Positions 9,273 to 17,829 of a stretch of 64,000 nucleotides of DNA are shown piece after piece. The position numbers and the translations under genes are program-made. Position 1 is the first letter of the stretch. Every line of letters starts with the position of its first letter. The DNA is from Corynebacterium mendelii (GTDB lineage: Bacteria > Actinomycetota > Actinomycetes > Mycobacteriales > Mycobacteriaceae). The notes beneath the pieces are model-generated. The model was not told the origin of the DNA. It searched no databases and saw nothing but the letters and a program-made list of their open reading frames with translations. The stretch lies in contig NZ_JAFLEQ010000016.1 in NCBI RefSeq assembly GCF_017307055.1, positions 67,446 to 131,445 of the forward strand, written 5' to 3'.

Positions 9273-10077
9273 TTAGCCGTGCACGGCACCGACCGCTGCC
9301 TCGGCACTGATGGCCACTAGCATCAGGCCGATCGAGCCCAGCGTCCATCCGAGAGCACGCCCGTGCCCGCATGTGCCGAATCACCACCCTGATGCGGAGC
9401 ATGGACCCGGCCGTTTACAGACCACCGGCTACATCCTGGACGCGTTTGATCTTCCCGACGAGTGTCCCGCCGTTCAACTTCTCGGGCCGTGTCCGCGGGT
9501 GCAGTCTCCGGGTATTCAGGCTCTGTGCCGGGCGCAACCAGGACATCATCACCCGTTTTGATGAAGGACTGCTTCACGCGCTCACAGACCCCGGCTCACT
9601 GTCTTGTTGCGCCGTTTTTGGATCGATGGACCAAAAGCGCCTCTCGATGGCTTCGGTCAGCTGCTCGGCGCTGCCGCCCCACGCTCAATGATCCTTTCCC
9701 CAGCTGGTGAACCGGCATAAGAATCTCGGCCATTGCTCGCAGTGGCTGAATGATCACCGCCGCGGATTTCCTGAGTGCTTCGCCGTGACCTCCCACCCCT
9801 CGTGCTGCTTTTGGATGGCTGCCGCCAGCTGCGTGGCTCTCCCCTCCACCGCGTTGTTCATCGCTGGCCCGTCATCCTTCATCCCGGTGGTTGACACCCG
9901 TGAAGGCGCCGAACCGGTCCTCGAGGGGCGTTGAGCTGTTCGCATGGTTCGTGAGCTGCTCCTGAAGGTCGGCTGGTGTCTCCGATTGGCGCGCATCCAC
10001 TCGTTGAAATACCGGCTTGAATTCGTGGCATGGGCCGCCAGCTTCATTCTCACGCTGGTGTGATCGATCTTCGCCAT
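9273..10077 (-). pseudogene. Probable decayed gene, frameshifted, with C-terminal membrane segment
   Basis: Read leftward, protein-like segments appear in successive different frames: MAKIDHTSVRMKLAAHATNS from 10077, then DLQEQLTNHANSS and PLEDRFGAF, then MNNAVEGRATQLAAAIQKQH from 9861, later AEILMPVHQLGKG, and finally LGWTLGSIGLMLVAISAEAA (9301-9360), a clear membrane helix followed by a stop at 9273. No single frame is open throughout. The pattern suggests a gene of roughly 265 codons broken by several small indels. I cannot name the family. The Ala/Gln-rich helical character recalls small secreted or Type VII-related proteins, but that is a guess. Sequencing error is an unlikely explanation for so many shifts. 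Confidence 0.3.
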
Positions 10078-10523
10078 GTGTTGCTGGCCCGAGTGGGGAC
10101 ACAGCATGGTGGGGCAGCACTTCCAGCCCACAGTCCTCCACCACGGAGTCGTTGACCAGAAGCGCGGGGCAGACGCCACGAACGTGCCTCGGGGCACTGT
10201 CGGCAGCTACCCGGTCGTGGTTGGCAAAGACGAGAAAGAGCGGGGTCGCTATGCGTGACGACAACGACATTGAGTCTCTCGCATCCGGATGCACAACCCG
10301 GGGCAAGTATCGGCCGTGTCGGATATCCGGCCCCGTGACAGGCCAGCGGTGAAGGAAACAACAACTTAAGTCGGGTGCGGGAATTATGGCATGTGCGTGT
10401 GACAAGCCGCGTACGGCAAAGTGCGCAGGTTTTGTAACTTTGGTGACATAGTGCGGGGATGGGGCCAGCGTGATTGACCCAGCCGCCAGCAATACACAGT
10501 TGTGTGTCTGTCGCGGACACAGC

Positions 10524-10568
10524 AAAACGGCCCAGCCGGTGGAACATGTCCTGTGGCTGGGCCGTTTT
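10524..10568 (-). terminator. Terminator of the rpmB-rpmG-rpsN-rpsR operon
   Basis: A perfect 14-bp stem, AAAACGGCCCAGCC with GGCTGGGCCGTTTT, and a 17-nt loop. Both ends carry A/T tracts, so it could act in both directions; it lies ~140 bp after the rpsR stop. Confidence 0.85.
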
Positions 10569-10709
10569 ATGCTGTTTAGCAGCGTGGCTTGGTTTATGGG
10601 GGACCTTGTGTCAGGTACCCGCACCAGGCCTCAACGCTGACGTGCGTCGAGAGCACGCGGTGAAACCGTGTGCCGGCTCGCTGGTTAAAAAGACTGTGTG
10701 GTCTTTCGC

Positions 10710-10958
10710 TTAGCGGGCGGTGAACGGCAGGAGCGCCATTTCACGGGCGTTCTTGACCGCGGTGGCGACCTCGCGCTGCTGCTGCGGGGTCAGACCGGTG
10801 ACCCGACGGGAGCGGATCTTGTACCGGTCGGAGATGAACTGGCGAAGAGTTTCGGTGTCTTTGTAGTCGACCTTCTCGATGCCCTTCACCTTGAGGGGGT
10901 TCTTCTTCGGGCGGCGGGACTGTTCCATCCGCGCCTTGCGATTGGGGGTGCGCTTCAT
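10710..10958 (-). CDS. rpsR: 30S ribosomal protein bS18
   Basis: An 82-residue bS18 with the conserved [25 protein letters not shown] and [21 protein letters not shown]. It has no cysteines, so it is the zinc-independent form. Last gene of a four-gene leftward ribosomal protein operon (rpmB-rpmG-rpsN-rpsR); the gap to rpsN is 18 nt and a strong terminator follows the stop codon. Confidence 0.97.
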   Translation of the reverse strand: MKRTPNRKARMEQSRRPKKNPLKVKGIEKVDYKDTETLRQFISDRYKIRSRRVTGLTPQQQREVATAVKNAREMALLPFTAR

Positions 10959-10976
10959 AATTGGAATACTCCTCGC

Positions 10977-11282
10977 TTACCAGCTGGACTTACGGACGCC
11001 GGGAAGCTCACCGCGGTGAGCCATCTCGCGGACGCGGACACGGGACAGACCGAACTTGCGCAGGTAGCCGCGCGGACGGCCGTCGTGGGCATCGCGGTTG
11101 CGGACACGCACCGGCGAAGCGTCACGGGGCTGACGGTTCAGTTCGTACTGGGCATCCAGACGATCCTCATCGGAGGTCTCCGGGTTTTTGATGATGCGCT
11201 TCAGTTCCTGACGGCGCTCAGCGTAGCGGGCGACGATTTCCTTGCGCTGCTCGTTCTTGGCGATTTTGGACTTCTTGGCCAT
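10977..11282 (-). CDS. rpsN: 30S ribosomal protein uS14 (zinc-independent long form)
   Basis: A 101-residue uS14 of the long type, without the CxxC pair of the short zinc-binding form. Signatures are [33 protein letters not shown]-like sequence in the middle and [21 protein letters not shown] at the C-terminus. It assembles near the decoding head of the 30S subunit. The stop of rpmG is 3 nt upstream of its start, so the genes are tightly coupled. Confidence 0.96.
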   Translation of the reverse strand: MAKKSKIAKNEQRKEIVARYAERRQELKRIIKNPETSDEDRLDAQYELNRQPRDASPVRVRNRDAHDGRPRGYLRKFGLSRVRVREMAHRGELPGVRKSSW

Positions 11283-11285
11283 GAA

Positions 11286-11450
11286 TTAACGCTCCTCGCG
11301 GAATTCGACGTGCTTGCGGGCGACCGGATCGTACTTCTTCAGTGTGATGCGATCGGGGTTATTGCGCTTGTTCTTGCGGGTGACGTAGGTGTAGCCGGTT
11401 CCCGCAGTGGACTTCAGCTTGATGATGGGGCGAATGTCATTGCGTGCCAT
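11286..11450 (-). CDS. rpmG: 50S ribosomal protein bL33 (zinc-independent)
   Basis: A 54-residue bL33: [20 protein letters not shown], then [19 protein letters not shown] and a basic end. It has no cysteines where zinc-binding bL33 carries two CxxC motifs. Second gene of the leftward operon, 9 nt after rpmB and 3 nt before rpsN. Confidence 0.96.
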   Translation of the reverse strand: MARNDIRPIIKLKSTAGTGYTYVTRKNKRNNPDRITLKKYDPVARKHVEFREER

Positions 11451-11459
11451 GTTATTTGG

Positions 11460-11696
11460 TTACACCTTCTCTCCGCGGGCGCGGATCCGAGCGACAACGG
11501 CTTCAATGCCGTCGCGGTCGATAACCTTCAGACCCTTGGTGGACACGTTCAAAGTGATGGTCCTTCCCTCCGAGGGGAGGTAGAACCGGCGGCGCTGAAT
11601 ATTGGGGTTCCAACGGCGGTTGGTGCGCCGGTGCGAGTGCGAGACGGACTTGCCGAAACTCGGCTTGCGTCCCGTGACCTGGCAAATAGCCGACAT
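11460..11696 (-). CDS. rpmB: 50S ribosomal protein bL28
   Basis: A 78-residue bL28 ([32 protein letters not shown], then a C-terminal [13 protein letters not shown]). Only one cysteine is present, so there is no CxxC zinc site. It starts at ATG 11696 with AAGGAG upstream and is the first gene of the leftward ribosomal protein operon. The longer in-frame ORF reaching 11933 has no family support. Confidence 0.96.
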   Translation of the reverse strand: MSAICQVTGRKPSFGKSVSHSHRRTNRRWNPNIQRRRFYLPSEGRTITLNVSTKGLKVIDRDGIEAVVARIRARGEKV

Positions 11697-12797
11697 AGGT
11701 TTACTTTCTCCTTGCCGCCCGTAACTCAACTGAAACTGCAAAACAAAAACCGCGGCATCCGACCATGTCTTCCGAAGAAGACTGGGGCGGTCACGCTTGA
11801 CGGGCGGACCTTGACACAAAAAGATCAACGCACCTGACAAGTGCGGATCAAAAATCTGGTCGGTGTGCTGCGATTGTTTAGCCAGCTGGTGGGGCGTATA
11901 CGAATGCTTTCGACAACAGCAAGTGGCCAGCATACCGGTTTTGGCGGCATTTGCATAATCGTGCGGTGGCCGAAACGGGTGGGGCGGGTATTTTCACGCC
12001 CGCCCAGGGTGGCCGGTGCCCCGGGCGAACAACTCTACCGGGGCTGGCATGCAAGGGGCGTGTCGGGCGGTCCCGGAGGTGATGGCAACCGGTGGGGGAG
12101 GGGATAATTTATAAGGACAAGATGTTTCTGGTGACTGCTGGTGTTGTCGGATGGTGCTGAAGTGGCCGGAAGTGGGGTGGATGGTGACCCCGCTTTGCTT
12201 TTTGGCCTCCCAAGTCCTAGGCTTGGACGGTCGAATCCGGAAGGCCGAGTGCCACCCGGCGCCTCGTGCGCTGTGTGCTGCCCGGCTTTTAGGTTTTCGG
12301 TTGTTGACGCTGTAGGATTCAGCGATGCAATGGTGTGGCCGCGCCCACCCCGGTTCATTGATACGTGCCGGAACTTGTACAGGCGGGCCGCGCGCACAAA
12401 GCTACGGATCCTCGTATGACCGCCGATGGGGAGATTATCTCTTCCCCGGTATCACCCCGGTTTGTTGAACCAGGGCGCCGGGACCCGGGCAGCGGACAAT
12501 GCCACAGCACCCGGTGGAGGAAAGATTCCGCCGACAGGTGTGACGCAGTACCGTAACAACCTTGTGGTCGGCAGTTTTTCGGACAAGCCGCAGCCCGTTG
12601 TTTTCTTCTAACGGGTGGCGGACGCGTGGGAAAAATTGCTGACACCGCAACGGTGGCTACGGTCCAGGCTGTCAGTCACGCACTGCCGGAGAAGTAATCT
12701 TTCCGCCCCTCCGGGCGCCGCTTGCAGCATATTGGGAATCCCCCAGCGCGCTAGCACGCCGAGAAACACACAAAGCACCTGATGAAAAGGGATGAAG
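11697..12797. other. 1.1-kb divergent intergenic region between rpmB and rpmE2
   Basis: Must hold promoters for both ribosomal groups. A TATGCT hexamer on the minus strand near 11930 could serve rpmB, and the rpmB leader contains a small GTCTTC/GGAAGA hairpin near 11768. I looked for a Zur-type inverted repeat and found none that was convincing. No gene with convincing codon usage. Confidence 0.5.
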
Positions 12798-13073
12798 ATG
12801 AAGAAGGATATCCACCCGGACTACCACCCCGTGGTCTTCCAGGACGCGGGCACGGGCCACAAATTCCTCACCCGTTCCACCGCCACCAGCCAGCGCACCG
12901 TGGAGTGGGAGGACGGAAATGAGTACCCGCTGATCGTCGTTGACGTCACCAGCGAGTCCCACCCGTTCTGGACCGGCGCCCAGCGTGTCATGGACACCGC
13001 CGGCCGCGTCGAGAAGTTCCAGCGCCGCTACGGCAACCGCGCCCGCCGCGCGAAGAAAGCCGCCGCCAACTAA
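12798..13073 (+). CDS. rpmE2: 50S ribosomal protein bL31 type B
   Basis: A 91-residue type B bL31 ([44 protein letters not shown] then FWTGAQR). It lacks the CxxC of the zinc-binding type A protein. ATG 12798 follows AAAGGG with 7-nt spacing and gives the usual MKKDIHP start; ATG 12792 is the alternative. rpmF follows 80 bp downstream on the same strand. Confidence 0.96.
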   Translation: MKKDIHPDYHPVVFQDAGTGHKFLTRSTATSQRTVEWEDGNEYPLIVVDVTSESHPFWTGAQRVMDTAGRVEKFQRRYGNRARRAKKAAAN

Positions 13074-13153
13074 GCAGTCAGCTTGGTTTGACGGGCACAG
13101 TTTTCACCCGTGCCGTAACCGCCTACCCGCACCACTTTTAAAGGAGAAACCCC

Positions 13154-13327
13154 ATGGCAGTCCCGAAGCGCCGCATGTCGCGTGCGAATACGCATAGCCG
13201 CCGGTCCCAGTGGAAGGCTGACAACGTCGCCCTCCAGGAAGTCAAGATCGACGGTGTCAGCCACCGGATCCCCCGCCGCCTGGTCAAGGCCGCGCAGCTG
13301 GGTCTGGTTGACGTCGAGCAGTTCTAG
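13154..13327 (+). CDS. rpmF: 50S ribosomal protein bL32
   Basis: A 57-residue bL32 ([20 protein letters not shown], then [18 protein letters not shown]). No cysteines, so it is zinc-independent, like mycobacterial RpmF. Preceded by AAGGAG 7 nt before ATG 13154. Forms a rightward pair with rpmE2 and is followed by a hairpin terminator. Confidence 0.96.
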   Translation: MAVPKRRMSRANTHSRRSQWKADNVALQEVKIDGVSHRIPRRLVKAAQLGLVDVEQF

Positions 13328-13480
13328 TCCACTGGCGCCTGCACGGCGCCACGGCTCGTCCGCGGAAACCACCTTTTTTTGCTCCGTTTTTCCCGTCGGC
13401 ACCGTCGCCTGAAATGGGACGGTCCCGACGGTCGGATACGCAGCTGGGTTGAGGCCGCGCACACTTTCATACACCAGCAC

Positions 13481-13522
13481 AACGCATCTGCGGCTGACAG
13501 ATATCAGCCGCGGATGCGTTTT
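13481..13522 (+). terminator. Terminator of rpmE2-rpmF
   Basis: A 17-bp stem with one mismatch (13481-13497 with 13504-13520, starting AACGCATC) and a 6-nt loop, ending in a T run. Confidence 0.8.
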
Positions 13523-13952
13523 GGTGTACCCGGAAGGCATTGTCCCGCTGTCTTTTTCTCCCCGCCGCCCCGGCCGTGTGCCGGCGCACCTGAGGCAGAC
13601 AAAGACCAAGGATCGATCCCATCCGGGTTTTTTTATCTGCTCTTTTCCCGGGCAGCACTCTTGTTTTCCGGACTGCCGCCACGGTGCCCGCGGCTCCAGC
13701 ACCGGGCTGGGGCAGACGCCACCTTTTGCCACCCCACGCTGGTGCCGGTGGCGATATGTGCGGCTAGATGTACTGCCCCGGGCAGGTTGGCCCGGACTGC
13801 GGTTTGTGCGCCCACAGCAAACACCGCGGATGTGGCGGTTGTGGGGAAGGTGTCGGAAAAACCCTTCTCAGGCTGGGTGGCCGGAAGGCTCCCGGCAGCG
13901 TTTTTTCATCGGCCCGCCGGTGAGTTCTCAGGAAATTGGCAGACTCGGCGTG

Positions 13953-13958
13953 CACAAT
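13953..13958 (+). promoter_or_regulatory. Possible -10 element of mprA (CACAAT)
   Basis: CACAAT, one base from the TAnnnT pattern, ends 6 nt before ATG 13965; no ribosome-binding site is visible. Confidence 0.4.
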
Positions 13959-13964
13959 GGGGGC

Positions 13965-14657
13965 ATGAAAATTCTTGTGGTAGATGACGAACAGGCTGTG
14001 CGTGAATCACTGCGCCGGTCGCTGAGCTTCAACGGCTACGACGTGGTCCTGGCCGAAGACGGCGAGCAGGCTCTTGATCTGATTGAAAAAGAACAGCCCG
14101 AACTGGTGATCCTCGACGTGATGATGCCGAAGATCGACGGGCTGGAGGTCTGCCGAACCTTGCGTTCCGGCGGCGATGACCGCCCGATTCTGGTGCTCAC
14201 CGCCCGTGACGGTGTCAGTGAACGCGTCGCCGGGCTGGATGCCGGCGCCGACGATTACCTGCCGAAGCCTTTCGCCCTGGAAGAGCTTCTTGCCCGCGTG
14301 CGGTCGCTGCTGCGGCGTGCCGCGGCCGAAGCCGTCAATTCCCAGTCCTCGGCGGAGCTGGTGTTCCAGGATCTCAAACTCAACCCCGACACCCGGGATG
14401 TCACCCGCGGTGAGCGGTCGATTTCGTTGACCAGGACCGAATTCGCCCTGCTGGAGCTGTTGATGGCCAATCCGCGGCGGGTGCTGTCGCGCTCGTCGAT
14501 TCTGGAAGAGGTGTGGGGCTACGATTTCCCGACTTCCGGCAACGCTCTGGAGGTCTACATCGGCTACCTGCGGCGCAAAACGGAAGCCGACGGTGAATCC
14601 CGTCTCATCCACACCGTCCGCGGTGTCGGTTACGTTCTCCGGGAGACCGCCCCGTGA
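13965..14657 (+). CDS. mprA: Response regulator MprA (OmpR family)
   Basis: A 230-residue two-component regulator. The receiver domain has acidic residues D8-D9, phospho-acceptor D51 (LVILDVMMP), T79 (LVLTARD) and K101 (YLPKPF). The C-terminal winged helix contains [20 protein letters not shown] and [20 protein letters not shown] followed by GVGYVLR. MprA-type regulators respond to envelope stress with kinase MprB, and the htrA-like protease gene downstream is a classical partner. The mprB start overlaps the mprA stop (GTGA), implying translational coupling. No ribosome-binding site before ATG 13965; a leaderless start is likely. Confidence 0.93.
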   Translation: MKILVVDDEQAVRESLRRSLSFNGYDVVLAEDGEQALDLIEKEQPELVILDVMMPKIDGLEVCRTLRSGGDDRPILVLTARDGVSERVAGLDAGADDYLPKPFALEELLARVRSLLRRAAAEAVNSQSSAELVFQDLKLNPDTRDVTRGERSISLTRTEFALLELLMANPRRVLSRSSILEEVWGYDFPTSGNALEVYIGYLRRKTEADGESRLIHTVRGVGYVLRETAP

Positions 14658-16150
14658 TTCTTCGCCGTCCCGCAAACGGTGCCGTCACCGGTGCCGCAGA
14701 CGGCGAAAAACACCCCGGTGCACGGCCGGAAAGCACCGGCCAGGAGATCAGACGCACCTCGCTGAGATGGCGGCTGGTGATGGTGACCGCCTGCATGGTG
14801 GCTGTCGCCGTTGTCATGATGACACTGGTCGCCTACTGGACTGTGTCCACATCGCTGTCGAAATCGGTGGATGACTCCCTCGATGAGAAAGCCACCTCGC
14901 TTCTGAGTACAACGACCGACCCGTCGTTCGTGTTCAACCCGGTGCAGCAGATTGAGTCATTCCGGGTCTACAACCCCGATATCCGGGTGGCCTATTTCCC
15001 GCCCGGATCGGTCACCCCGATCGGCGACAATATTCCGCTGCTGAAGGAAGTCACCGTGCTGCAGGGCCAGACGGTGACCACCACCAGAAACTCCGGGGAT
15101 GAGCGGATTTTGGCCAAACGCAACTCCGCTGACGCGGTGGTCATTTTGGCCCAGGACATGGCCGAGACCCACAAACTGATCCAGAACCTCGGACTGGTGC
15201 TTTTGGTGATGGGTCTCATCGGCGTGATGGTGGCCGTGGCCACCGGCCTGGTGGTGGCCACCACGGGGCTGCGGCCGGTCTCCCGGCTGCGGCAGGCCGT
15301 CGACTATGTTGCCCGCACCGATGAATTGAAACCGATCGAGGTGGTCGGAAACGACGAGCTGGCGCAGCTGGCCCGCTCCTTCAATGCCATGCTCGAGGCC
15401 CTGGCCGCCTCCCGGCGACGGCAAACCGAACTGGTGGCCGATGCCGGGCACGAGTTGAAAACACCGCTGACATCGCTGCGCACCAATATTGAGCTGTTGA
15501 TGATGGTCGCCGGGAAAGAAGGGGCCAATATTTCGGCCGAGGACCGGGCTGATCTGGAACGCGATGTGGTCGCCCAGATCGAGGAGTTGTCCCGGTTGAT
15601 CGGCGATCTGGTGGACCTGGCCCGGGAAGACGGCAAGCAGCGGGAAAACTTCGGCGAAGTGGACCTGGTGGAGGTACTGGAAAACGCCCTGGAGAAAGTC
15701 CGCCGCAGGCGCTCGGACGTGGAATTCACTTTCCGCAGCGAACCGTGGTTTCTGCTGGGAGACGATTTCGGCCTGGGCCGGGCGATGCTGAACCTGATGG
15801 ACAACGCCGCGAAATGGTCCCCGCCCAACGGGACCGTCAAAATAGAGATGACCCGCATCGCTTTGGACCAGATGGAGGTCACGGTCTCCGACGCCGGACC
15901 CGGTATCCCGAAAGAGGACCGGGAAAAAGTCTTCGAACGGTTCTACCGGTCCATCCAGGCCCGGTCCATGCCCGGCTCCGGCCTGGGATTGGCCATCGTC
16001 CACCAGGTTATTGTCCGCCACAACGGCACCATCACAGTCGGTGAGTCAGCCGACGGCGGCGCCATGATGGTGGTCACGTTGCCCGGCTGCCCCTGCATTC
16101 AGCAGCTCGAGCGGCCGCAACGCCGCGCCGGTGAGAACACCCGGGCCTGA
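14654..16150 (+). CDS. mprB: Sensor histidine kinase MprB
   Basis: A 498-residue membrane kinase. Two membrane helices (residues ~39-63 and ~178-205) flank an extracytoplasmic sensor domain of about 115 residues. A HAMP region follows ([15 protein letters not shown]), then the phospho-acceptor box [15 protein letters not shown] with H266, the N box [11 protein letters not shown], and G boxes [12 protein letters not shown] and [11 protein letters not shown]. It phosphorylates MprA; the periplasmic domain presumably senses envelope damage. The GTG start overlaps the mprA stop by 4 nt. The last ~25 residues are basic and outside the catalytic domain. Confidence 0.93.
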   Translation: MILRRPANGAVTGAADGEKHPGARPESTGQEIRRTSLRWRLVMVTACMVAVAVVMMTLVAYWTVSTSLSKSVDDSLDEKATSLLSTTTDPSFVFNPVQQIESFRVYNPDIRVAYFPPGSVTPIGDNIPLLKEVTVLQGQTVTTTRNSGDERILAKRNSADAVVILAQDMAETHKLIQNLGLVLLVMGLIGVMVAVATGLVVATTGLRPVSRLRQAVDYVARTDELKPIEVVGNDELAQLARSFNAMLEALAASRRRQTELVADAGHELKTPLTSLRTNIELLMMVAGKEGANISAEDRADLERDVVAQIEELSRLIGDLVDLAREDGKQRENFGEVDLVEVLENALEKVRRRRSDVEFTFRSEPWFLLGDDFGLGRAMLNLMDNAAKWSPPNGTVKIEMTRIALDQMEVTVSDAGPGIPKEDREKVFERFYRSIQARSMPGSGLGLAIVHQVIVRHNGTITVGESADGGAMMVVTLPGCPCIQQLERPQRRAGENTRA

Positions 16151-16273
16151 CAAAAAACCACACGCCACCGTCTGTCGAATCCACCGTCACCGGCCCGGCC
16201 CGGGAATTGCCATCCCGGCCGGCAGACGCTGTTTCTTCCCGCCCCATTGCTGGCCACGGCTTCAACCGGTGGG

Positions 16274-16279
16274 TAGACT
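16274..16279 (+). promoter_or_regulatory. Possible -10 element before the small secreted protein gene (TAGACT)
   Basis: TAGACT about 90 bp upstream of ATG 16371, in the gap after mprB. Confidence 0.4.
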
Positions 16280-16370
16280 GCCCGGAAAAGCACACCGCAC
16301 CGGGTGTGCCCGCTGGTCGGCTGGAGGATGCAACCGACCTTTACCCAGCATTGTCGAAGACGGGATGATC

Positions 16371-16589
16371 ATGAAGAAAACCCTTGTTGCCGCCGCTTTA
16401 AGCGTGTCGCTTTTTCTCGGGGGCACCGCCGCACCGGCTACCGCCCAACCGGCGGCCACGCCTGTCGCCCAGGTCGCCGTGGTCACTCTCTACGACATTC
16501 AGACCATGCTGAGCATGGTGGCCACCATCTTGACCATCGTCCAGGTCACCCGTTCCCTGCAGGGCGGCGACTCCTCGCAGAGCAGCTAG
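16371..16589 (+). CDS. Small secreted protein, short paralogue of the next gene
   Basis: A 72-residue protein consisting of a Sec signal peptide (MKKTLVAAALSVSLFLGGTA, predicted cleavage after APATA) and one ~30-residue hydrophobic or amphipathic helix around DIQTMLSMVATILTIVQV, ending SLQGGDSSQSS. The next gene encodes the same arrangement at its N-terminus: MKKTL, then DIQALLSTVATVLTI and ALKGG. The two are therefore paralogues, the short one lacking the repeat linker and C-terminal domain. Start chosen at ATG 16371 by this similarity; ATG 16365 is two codons upstream. Position between mprB and htrA suggests an envelope-stress role. No family recognised. Confidence 0.65.
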   Translation: MKKTLVAAALSVSLFLGGTAAPATAQPAATPVAQVAVVTLYDIQTMLSMVATILTIVQVTRSLQGGDSSQSS

Positions 16590-16888
16590 CAGGTCACCGA
16601 TATTGTTTTTTTAAACCGCGGCCCACAGCCGCACCCGGCAGGGTGCCCCGGGTGCGGGTCCAGCTGTGTGGTCCGTGGTGTGCAGGCCGTGTTGCCGGTG
16701 CGGTTGCCCCGGGGCCGGGGGAGTGTGTGTATTCTGCCTGCAATCGCCGCGGCTCTGGTTTTTTTTAAAAGCGGTGTGAGATTTTTTTGACCAACCCACA
16801 CCCCGGTGGCACATCCCCGGTGGCCGACCATGCCGCCGCCGGGGTGGAGCCACCGGCGTGACCGACGAAGGGATACCGGGGGATGAGA

Positions 16889-17671
16889 ATGAAAAAAACC
16901 CTGCTGGCAACAACTGTTGCGGTGTCGATGGGCCTGGGATCGGTTGTCCCGGCCACCGCCGAGCCGCTGCCGGCGACACCGAAGACTGCTGATGCTCCGG
17001 CGCAGGGCCGGCATGTCAATGCGGTGGTTGTCGGGCTGGGGGATATCCAGGCCCTGCTGAGCACGGTCGCCACGGTGCTGACCATTATTGCCACCATTCA
17101 GGCTCTTAAAGGCGGGACTGCCGGTGGGCAGGAAGGCGGCTCATCAGATGACCTGTCCAGCGGGGCAGGTTCCGGGCCAAAACAACACCTGCCCGTCACC
17201 ACACCCGGCGGTACCACCACGCCCGGCGGTACCACCAACCCCGGTGGTGCCACCACACCCGGCGGTACCACCAACCCCGGCGGTGCCACCACCGGTGTCT
17301 TTGATGCGGACAAGGTTGTGCTGCAGGTGATTGACGCGATGAACAACCGGCGCCACGCCGTTGGCCTTGACCTGCTCTACTCGATCGAAAACAAAAAAGA
17401 TGACGACAGTTTCGGTGCCCGCTATGTTCTCGCCCACCCGCCGGGAACACCCGTGAGACAGGATAAGGTGGCTTTGCCCGGCGCACCCTATCTGGAAACC
17501 GAAGAGCTGACCATCGTCGGCAACCGGGTGGGCACGGCTTTCGCCCGTATCGCCCAAAAAGACGCCCGATGGATGAAGCCCGACGTGAAACAGGTCGAAA
17601 TCGCCGCTGCCCGCACAGCCGACGGCTGGCGTGTCGTCGTGGTCTCCTACGGGGCGAGGACCGACAGCTGA
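16889..17671 (+). CDS. Secreted protein with DIQ helix, Pro-Gly-Thr repeat linker and CAP-like C-terminal domain
   Basis: A 260-residue exported protein. Residues 1-27 are a signal peptide ending near VPATAEP. Residues ~45-75 form the helix DIQALLSTVATVLTIIATIQ shared with the preceding small protein. A Gly/Ser-rich stretch leads to five TPGGTT/NPGGAT repeats (about residues 105-134). The last ~125 residues (VLQVIDAMNNRRHAVGLDLL to WRVVVVSYG) resemble by eye a divergent CAP/SCP domain, with the N-x2-R-x3-GL helix and a terminal beta strand. Start at ATG 16889 after GGGGGATGAG. Likely surface-exposed or cell-wall associated; target unknown. Confidence 0.7.
   Translation: MKKTLLATTVAVSMGLGSVVPATAEPLPATPKTADAPAQGRHVNAVVVGLGDIQALLSTVATVLTIIATIQALKGGTAGGQEGGSSDDLSSGAGSGPKQHLPVTTPGGTTTPGGTTNPGGATTPGGTTNPGGATTGVFDADKVVLQVIDAMNNRRHAVGLDLLYSIENKKDDDSFGARYVLAHPPGTPVRQDKVALPGAPYLETEELTIVGNRVGTAFARIAQKDARWMKPDVKQVEIAAARTADGWRVVVVSYGARTDS
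17201..17290 (+). repeat. Five 18-bp tandem repeats encoding TPGGTT/NPGGAT
   Basis: Five in-frame units of 18 bp, alternating two close variants, form the linker of the secreted protein. Slippage here would change linker length by six residues without breaking the frame. Confidence 0.9.
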
Positions 17672-17829
17672 ACAGACTGGCTGTTTTTTCACCGTTGCCG
17701 CCCGGAAGCCCCGGATCCGGGGTGTGCGCGGGGCAGATCAGCCGTTGACAGGAAACTGGCAGAAACACCCCAGAATCCCTTACGGTGGGGCGCAGTCCAT
17801 CCACACGGCACCCCGGCAGACTGTAGACC

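Larger units (their letters stand above)
8578..10709. other. Gene-poor 2.1-kb region
   Basis: No intact gene with convincing codon usage or start. The first ~300 bp are AT-richer than the flanks and probably contain the promoter of the DUF294-like gene. From about 9270 to 10080 the minus strand carries a likely decayed reading frame (listed separately). A terminator belonging to the rpsR operon closes the region at 10524-10568. I found no transposase, integrase or tRNA in it. Confidence 0.6.
13328..13964. other. rpmF-mprA intergenic region
   Basis: Contains the rpmF terminator at 13481-13522 and the mprA promoter just before 13965. The middle 400 bp show no gene; reading frames there lack starts and family features. 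Confidence 0.6.

Noticed and set aside
8893-9307. Insertion-sequence remnant in the gene-poor region
   Set aside because: A frame ending in WVTS recalls some transposase ends, but no transposase catalytic motifs, terminal inverted repeats or target duplications are visible.
12190-12270. tRNA-like T-arm sequence (GGTCGAATCC)
   Set aside because: No matching acceptor, D or anticodon stems could be formed.
11697-12797. Zur box controlling the ribosomal protein genes
   Set aside because: No AT-rich palindrome resembling actinobacterial Zur sites was found in either leader.
17201-17290. Possible CRISPR-like repeat array
   Set aside because: Units are directly adjacent with no spacers and encode an in-frame protein linker; the same applies to 1578-1640 and the Ala-Pro blocks. 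No cas genes are present.
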